A stretch of DNA of 64,000 bases from a virus: positions 1 through 64,000 of the IMG/VR virus record IMGVR_UViG_3300032246_000397. One strand, written 5' to 3'. The notes under the pieces were generated by a model, which ran no database searches, had not been told where the DNA came from, and saw nothing but the letters and a program-made list of their open reading frames with translations. Position 1 is the first letter of the stretch; the number at the start of each line of letters is the position of its first letter. The position numbers and the translations under genes are program-made. This document shows positions 58,663 to 64,000 of this stretch, one piece after another.

Positions 58663-61254
58663 ATGGCTCTAGTAGTTAATGACCGTGTCCAACAGACTGG
58701 TACTGCAAACACAACTGTAAGTTTTACGCTTACTGGTTCTGTTACTGGGTATCAGTCCTTTGCCGTTATTGGAAATGGTAACACTACTTTTTATGCGGCT
58801 ACAGACGTATCTGGAAGCTGGGAAGTAGGTATTGGTACATACTCAACTACTGGGCCGACTCTAACCCGCACAACAATCTTATCTTCTAGTAACTCCGGCT
58901 CTGCAGTTACATTTAGCGGTACAGTTAACGTATTTGTTACATACCCTTCTGAGCGTTCAGTAAACCTTGATGCTTCTGGAAACGTTACTGCTTTAGGCAC
59001 AATTACTTCTGGTGTTTGGAATGGCTCAACTATTCCTGTGGCTTATGGTGGTACAGGGGTTACTACTTCTTCCGGTGCTAATTCTGTTGTTTTAAGAGAT
59101 GCTAGCCAAAACATTAGTTTTAACAATTATGTGGCTGGGTATGCTGTAACAACAGCAGCTGCTGGTACAACGGTTTTAACTGTAGCCTCGGCAAGAAATC
59201 AAATATTAATTGGTTCTACTACACAGACTTTTCAGTTACCAAACGCTACAACATTACAGCTTGGGCAAAGTTTTCTTTTTCTTAACAATTCTTCTGGCGT
59301 TTTAACAGTTAAAGATAATGCGTCAACCACAATTGATACTATTCCGTCTGGAGCGATTGTTCAGATAGGAGTAACAAGTATTGCAACTTCTGCGGGTTCT
59401 TGGAGCGCTTATTCTTTTTTACCCGGCTCATACGATTTTAATAACACCACTGCAACTTTTAATAATGCTGCCATTTCCAATGCGGTTTGGAACGGAACCA
59501 CAATTGCTTCCGGATATGGTGGTACAGGCTTAACGACTTTTGGTGCGGCAAATTACGCTCTTTACTCTACATCGGCTTCTGCGCTAACTGCAGGTACTTT
59601 GCCTGTTGCTGCTGGTGGTACAGGTATTATTTCTTTGACAGCAGGGTATATCCCTTACGGTAACGGCACATCTGCTTTATCTAGTTCTTCAACATTAAAC
59701 TATGATGGAACTACTTTATCTTCAACTCGTTATACATCTACAGCCACAGTTACGGCTTCTTCAAATGTAGGTGCTTACGCTTATGGAACATTAAATTATT
59801 CTGACACCAACATTATGGCGTCTTATAGTTCAAGCGTTAACGGCTATAACCAAGTAGTACTACAAAACTTAAATGCTGGCGCATCTGCTTCTACTAGTTA
59901 TATTGTTTCCAATAACAACGGCACATCAACAACTGGATACGGCGATTTTGGTATTAACTCGTCTGGTTTTTCTGGCACGGGTTCTTTAAATGGTCCGGGA
60001 AATGTATTCTTAGCATCCGCTTCTACAGACCTTGCTATTGGTACATACGGCTCAAACAATATTCGTCTTGTAACTAATTCACAAGCTACTGACGCACTTA
60101 CTATTGGAACGGCTAACCAAGTTGCGTTTAACGGCTCTTACGGTACTACTGGGCAGGTATTAACTTCTGCTGGCTCTGGTGCTGCTCCTTCATGGACTAC
60201 GTTATCTACTGGCGGCGGAACAGTTACCACAACAGACTTTACTGCTACCTCCGGGCAAACTGTATTTACGGTTAACTACACAGTGGGTTCTACTGAGGTT
60301 TACCAGAACGGCGCTAAGCTAGGTATTGCCGACTTTACTGCTACTAACGGCACTTCAATTACTTTGGCTACTGGTGCTACTACTGGTGACTTAATTGAAG
60401 TTGTTACATTTAGTAACTTAAACTTGTACAGCACAATTACTTCTGAGACTTTCAACGGTACTGGATCACAAACTGTATTTACAATGAGCGCTGTTCCGGC
60501 TAATGCTGCTTCGTTATTAGTAGCTATTTCTGGTGTAGTTCAAGAACCTACTACTTACTCAGTATCAAGTAACACTCTTACGTTTAGTACCGCACCTCCG
60601 TCTGCTTCTGGCAACATATCTGTTCGTTATTTAGGTATTGCTACTACAGGCTCTTCGTTTAGTGCAGGCACAACAGGCTTTACTCCATCTTCTGCTACTA
60701 CAGGCGCAGTTGTGCTTGGTGGTACTTTAAACGTAGCTAACGGCGGCACAGGCTTAACAACAGCCGGAAGTGCTGGTCAAGTTTTAACTACTAACGGAAG
60801 TACATTAAGTTACGGTTCTGCAATAGTTAGCGGTACTGCGGTAGCCTCTACAAGCGGAACAAGTATTGATTTTACTAGCATACCTAGCTGGGTAAAAAGA
60901 ATTACCGTAATGTTTTATGGTACTAGCACTTCAGGCACAAGCACTATTTGGTTACAAATAGGTTCATCAGGCACTCCACAAACAACTGGCTATGTTGGCA
61001 AATCTACAAGTGCTTTTGTTATGTTTGTTAATCCATTAGCCGCAGGAACTTTAGGTGGAAATATTATATTAACAAATCCAACGGGAAATAATTGGTGTTG
61101 TAGTGGAAATTTAGTGCAAAGTGATGGCAATTCAGCTAACGGAACAAGTGGTGGATATGTTTCACTTTCAGGAATTTTAAACATAGTTCGTATAACCACA
61201 GCAAACGGCACGGATACATTTGATGCTGGAACACTCAACATTCTTTACGAGTAA
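58663..61254 (+). CDS. Long tail fibre protein
   Basis: 863 residues. The N-terminus (NDRVQQTGTANTTVSFTL) is a usual attachment domain, followed by many beta modules with ANGGTGL, VLTS and VYQNGAKL motifs. Two VFTVNYTV / VFTMSAVP blocks (about 525 and 605) are repeats of the same fold. The C-terminus carries a compact beta domain with two Cys. Host recognition is the likely role. Confidence 0.82.
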   Translation: MALVVNDRVQQTGTANTTVSFTLTGSVTGYQSFAVIGNGNTTFYAATDVSGSWEVGIGTYSTTGPTLTRTTILSSSNSGSAVTFSGTVNVFVTYPSERSVNLDASGNVTALGTITSGVWNGSTIPVAYGGTGVTTSSGANSVVLRDASQNISFNNYVAGYAVTTAAAGTTVLTVASARNQILIGSTTQTFQLPNATTLQLGQSFLFLNNSSGVLTVKDNASTTIDTIPSGAIVQIGVTSIATSAGSWSAYSFLPGSYDFNNTTATFNNAAISNAVWNGTTIASGYGGTGLTTFGAANYALYSTSASALTAGTLPVAAGGTGIISLTAGYIPYGNGTSALSSSSTLNYDGTTLSSTRYTSTATVTASSNVGAYAYGTLNYSDTNIMASYSSSVNGYNQVVLQNLNAGASASTSYIVSNNNGTSTTGYGDFGINSSGFSGTGSLNGPGNVFLASASTDLAIGTYGSNNIRLVTNSQATDALTIGTANQVAFNGSYGTTGQVLTSAGSGAAPSWTTLSTGGGTVTTTDFTATSGQTVFTVNYTVGSTEVYQNGAKLGIADFTATNGTSITLATGATTGDLIEVVTFSNLNLYSTITSETFNGTGSQTVFTMSAVPANAASLLVAISGVVQEPTTYSVSSNTLTFSTAPPSASGNISVRYLGIATTGSSFSAGTTGFTPSSATTGAVVLGGTLNVANGGTGLTTAGSAGQVLTTNGSTLSYGSAIVSGTAVASTSGTSIDFTSIPSWVKRITVMFYGTSTSGTSTIWLQIGSSGTPQTTGYVGKSTSAFVMFVNPLAAGTLGGNIILTNPTGNNWCCSGNLVQSDGNSANGTSGGYVSLSGILNIVRITTANGTDTFDAGTLNILYE

Positions 61255-61257
61255 ATA

Positions 61258-62214
61258 ATGGCACTGACTAAAACAAACCTAGCAAATATAGTTGAAGGCA
61301 CTTTACCCGCTGCTAACGGCGGTACTGGATTAACTTCTCCCGGAACTTCTGGAAATGTACTAACTTCTAATGGTACAGATTGGACCTCTTCTGCTGTTGG
61401 TACACCAACTGTTAATACTTATACTTCAGGCACAGGAGCAACTTGGACTAAACCATCAACAGCTAACTGGGTTTTAATTGAAATTTGGGGCGGTGGTGGT
61501 AGTGGTGGCAAAAACACTACAAGTCCCGCGTCAAGTGGTGGTGGTGGTGGTGGCGGATATAATTTTGCATTAGTTAAATTTAGCGATTTACAAGGTGCAG
61601 TAACTTATACAGTTGGTGCTGGCGGTGCAGCAAAAACAGTAAACGGAATTGGAAACGCTGGTGGGACAACATCGGTTGCACTAGCTTCATTTGCTGGCGG
61701 TGGTACTAAAACAATATTTGCTTATGGCGGTGGTGGTGGTGATGGTGCAACTTCAGGCAGTGGCTGGGGTGGTGGTGGTGGCGGTATTTATTCTGCTGGA
61801 ATTACAGCCAATAGTGCTGGTGCTGGTACTATGGGAAGAGGCGGCAGACCGACTTTAAGCAATATTATTGAGGGGCTTGGTTCAGGTATTCAATCATGTG
61901 ACAATGAAGGTTTTGGTGGTGGCGATGGTGCAATAACTACTAATGCAGCAGGGGCTTCTTCAGTTTATGGTGGCGGTGGAGGCGGTGAATCTGTAAATGG
62001 TGCTGGTGGTCAATCACTTTATGGCGGCGGCGGTGGCGGTGGAAATGGTACAGCTAGTGTAGGTGGTGCTTCTACATTTGGTGGTGCTGGTGGTGCTGGC
62101 TCAACTACTGCTACAGCAACTTCAGGAACAGTCCCAGCCGGTGGTGGTGGTGGCTCAACATCAGGAACATCGGGTGCCGGTGCCGGTGGACAAGTTAGAT
62201 TTACTTATTGGTAA
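61258..62214 (+). CDS. Glycine-rich fibre / adhesin protein
   Basis: 318 residues. An N-terminal fibre module (GTLPAANGGTGLTSPGT) leads to a domain with many Gly runs (GGGGGGGY, YGGGGG, GAGAGG), which recalls the polyglycine-sandwich receptor-binding tips of some T4-like phages. It ends QVRFTYW. Its first 100 bases closely match the start of the following gene, so module exchange is likely. Confidence 0.8.
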   Translation: MALTKTNLANIVEGTLPAANGGTGLTSPGTSGNVLTSNGTDWTSSAVGTPTVNTYTSGTGATWTKPSTANWVLIEIWGGGGSGGKNTTSPASSGGGGGGGYNFALVKFSDLQGAVTYTVGAGGAAKTVNGIGNAGGTTSVALASFAGGGTKTIFAYGGGGGDGATSGSGWGGGGGGIYSAGITANSAGAGTMGRGGRPTLSNIIEGLGSGIQSCDNEGFGGGDGAITTNAAGASSVYGGGGGGESVNGAGGQSLYGGGGGGGNGTASVGGASTFGGAGGAGSTTATATSGTVPAGGGGGSTSGTSGAGAGGQVRFTYW

Positions 62215-62225
62215 GAGATTAAATA

Positions 62226-63455
62226 ATGACACAAGCAAGCAATCTAGGTAAAGGCGGCTCAAACTTTAATAGCACTGGTCAGTTAAGTCTGACTACGGGC
62301 GTTACTGGAACTTTACCCGCTGCTAACGGTGGTACTGGTACAACTTCATCTACTGGTACAGGGTCTGTCGTTTTAAGCACCTCACCAACTCTAGTGACTC
62401 CTTTGCTTGGTACGCCAACTTCTGGCACTTTAACTAACTGTACTGGCCTTCCTATATCTACTGGCATATCTGGACTTGGGACTAACGTTGCAACTGCTTT
62501 GGGGGTTGCTGTTGGTTCTGCCGGTGCTCCAGTAATAAATGGTGGTGTTTTAGGCACTCCTTCAAGTGGTACTTTAACTAACTGTACATTTCCGACACTA
62601 AATCAAAATACTACAGGTACAGCAGCAAACGTAACAGGGACAGTCGCAGTAGCTAACGGTGGCACAGGCTCTACATCTTTAACAGCTAATAATGTACTTC
62701 TTGGTAACGGGACTTCTGCACTTCAAGTAGTAGCTCCGGGAACCACTGGTAACGTATTAACTTCTAACGGTACTACGTGGACTTCTGCTGCTGCCAGCGG
62801 TGGTGGGCAATATCAATACTCATTAGCAACTAGAAGTACAGCATTTAACTCCAATGGAACTCCTTTAGTTTATAACTCTGCTGGAAGTTTGACTTGGACT
62901 GCTCCAACTGGAGTTACTAGAGTAAAAGTAACTGTGATTGCTGGGGGTGGTGCTGTTCAAGGAAATGGCGAATACGCTGGTGGTTCTGGCGGACAGGCAA
63001 TTGGTGTTTATACTGTAAGCCCCGGAACTGCATATGCAATTACTGTTGGTATTGGTGGAGCATCTTCTAACGACACAGCTCCCGGTGGTAGTGGAGGTTC
63101 TTCCTCATTCTCTACATTAGCCACTGCAACTGGTGGACAAGGCGGTCAATATGCAACTGCGTTACCGGGAACTAACGGAGCTGGTACTAGTGGAAACATA
63201 AGTAATACTGGTCAAACCACCAATGGATATTCATGGTATCAACGAACAGACCCAACTGTTGGAAATGTTAGCTTAACTTATACAGATGTTGGAGCAATGT
63301 TTGGTGGCTATGTTGGAAATACTAACGGAACATTACTTGGACAGGTTTGGACACCTACAAATTCAAAAGCACAGCCGGGAACTCCGGGAACACGTATTAC
63401 TACCAATGGTTCAGGCGGTGTTAGCGGTTTAGTTTTAATTGAGTACATAGGATAA
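62226..63455 (+). CDS. Tail fibre protein with Gly-rich tip
   Basis: 409 residues. Three NGGTG modules in the first 180 residues, a LATRSTAFNSNGTPLVYN segment and a C-terminal Gly/Ser-rich tip (VIAGGGAVQGNGEYAGGSGG, then VLIEYIG). Same architecture as its upstream neighbour. Probably an alternative or additional receptor-binding protein. Confidence 0.8.
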   Translation: MTQASNLGKGGSNFNSTGQLSLTTGVTGTLPAANGGTGTTSSTGTGSVVLSTSPTLVTPLLGTPTSGTLTNCTGLPISTGISGLGTNVATALGVAVGSAGAPVINGGVLGTPSSGTLTNCTFPTLNQNTTGTAANVTGTVAVANGGTGSTSLTANNVLLGNGTSALQVVAPGTTGNVLTSNGTTWTSAAASGGGQYQYSLATRSTAFNSNGTPLVYNSAGSLTWTAPTGVTRVKVTVIAGGGAVQGNGEYAGGSGGQAIGVYTVSPGTAYAITVGIGGASSNDTAPGGSGGSSSFSTLATATGGQGGQYATALPGTNGAGTSGNISNTGQTTNGYSWYQRTDPTVGNVSLTYTDVGAMFGGYVGNTNGTLLGQVWTPTNSKAQPGTPGTRITTNGSGGVSGLVLIEYIG

Positions 63456-63459
63456 AAAC

Positions 63460-63840
63460 ATGAAAGCCCTAATTAGCCCAGTTCAAAATAATTTTGTTGT
63501 TCAAGTTGAAGAAACTCCTTTTGAAGTAGCAGACCCTTTATTTTGGGTAGACTGCTCTGATGATATCACTCCATATAACTATACTTACAATGGCTCAACT
63601 TTTGAGTCTTATGTTCCAACCATTACTGCACAATATAATAAAGGAAGAGCAACAAAACTTCTTTATGATACAGATTGGGCAACAGTTAGTGATGTAGCAG
63701 ACCCAGCATTATCAAACCCTTACCTAACAAACCAATCTGAATTCTTTGCTTATCGTAGTCAATTAAGGGCTTTTATTGCTAATCCGACTGAAGGCATAGT
63801 TTCTTTCCCTACAAAACCAACAGCACAATGGTCTAGTTAA
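63460..63840 (+). CDS. Tail fibre assembly / chaperone-like protein
   Basis: 126 residues. The C-terminal half reads LLYDTDWATVSDVADP, then FFAYRSQLRAFI and PTKPTAQW, the pattern of the phage tail assembly chaperone family (PF16778-like: T-D-W...YR-x-x-L-R...W-P-x-x-P). Its stop overlaps the start of the repeat fibre gene (TAATG), so it may assist folding of that fibre. Confidence 0.8.
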   Translation: MKALISPVQNNFVVQVEETPFEVADPLFWVDCSDDITPYNYTYNGSTFESYVPTITAQYNKGRATKLLYDTDWATVSDVADPALSNPYLTNQSEFFAYRSQLRAFIANPTEGIVSFPTKPTAQWSS

Positions 63841-64000
63841 TGTTTGGAATAAGCTCATTTGCTCAAAGTACTTTTGCTGGATTAGGCACGAATGCGTTTG
63901 TTTTGAATATTAGCGAAGATGTCAACATGGCGGATGCCAATGCAGTAACAGCAGCTTTTAGCCAAAGCCTAAACGAAAACGTGGAGATGTTTGAGTACAA
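63840..64000 (+). CDS. N-terminus of repeat-containing tail fibre, cut by window edge
   Basis: At least 53 residues to the edge. Begins MFGISSFAQSTFAGLG, a known phage fibre N-terminus, then enters repeats (SEDVNMADANAVTAAF, SLNENVEM) of the same type as the protein open at base 1. It is therefore probably the start of the gene whose 3' part is at 1-749 if the genome is circular. Confidence 0.8.
   Translation, partial: MFGISSFAQSTFAGLGTNAFVLNISEDVNMADANAVTAAFSQSLNENVEMFEY

Noticed and set aside
61258-63455. Repeated fibre segments considered as a diversity-generating retroelement template/variable pair
   Set aside because: No reverse transcriptase gene and no adenine-biased substitution pattern visible by eye.

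Overview
The window looks like most or all of the genome of a tailed dsDNA bacteriophage. It carries terminase, portal, GroES-like, scaffold and HK97-type capsid genes, head-tail adaptors, a long run of fibre genes, a holin/GH19 lysozyme cassette and very large internal virion proteins. I see no tape measure, tail tube, sheath or baseplate gene, so short-tailed (podovirus-like) morphology is the best inference. There is no integrase, lysogeny repressor or phage RNA polymerase. Sigma70-like promoters, Shine-Dalgarno sites and a GH19 lysozyme with a GTA-type holin point to a Gram-negative host; an uncultured aquatic bacterium is likely, but that is inference.

Layout. The plus-strand late module runs from about 41.3 kb to the right edge. 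It continues at the left edge as far as 19.26 kb: the gene opening at 63840 and the gene already open at base 1 encode the same kind of repeat fibre, so the genome is probably circular or circularly permuted. In order, the late module holds a GNAT and an HNH gene, terminase, portal, GroES-like protein, scaffold, capsid, a terminator with a new promoter and structured leader, small lysine-rich proteins, a holin-like gene, adaptors, fibres, (edge) fibres, lysis genes, nozzle-like and internal virion proteins, and finally a 2326-residue polyvalent protein.

The minus-strand early/replication module runs from 41.0 kb down to 19.26 kb. It begins with short cassettes, each with its own promoter and terminator, at 38.5-41 kb. 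A gene-free, AT-rich region full of AATTCCA repeats at 37.95-38.33 kb is a candidate replication origin. Next come small regulatory-size genes and an AAA+ ATPase / DUF3150-like / VWA-metallopeptidase set. After these come a VRR-NUC nuclease, family A DNA polymerase (Leu at the position equivalent to E. coli 762), a sigma-region-4-like protein, a Cas4-like nuclease, an HNH-like protein, an SNF2 helicase, a Cys-rich protein, an HTH protein and an archaeo-eukaryotic-type primase fused to a helicase. The two modules converge at 19.256-19.259 kb, where both stop codons lie inside one hairpin.

The most unusual part is the early control region. Five copies of a YTCCAY-N6-GTGGAW palindrome, five copies of TATGTAAAGTT (in both orientations), three copies of an approximately 38-bp repeat placed just after terminators, and a pair of paralogous genes form a modular regulatory array next to the candidate origin. 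All functional calls were made by reading motifs; no database search was run.
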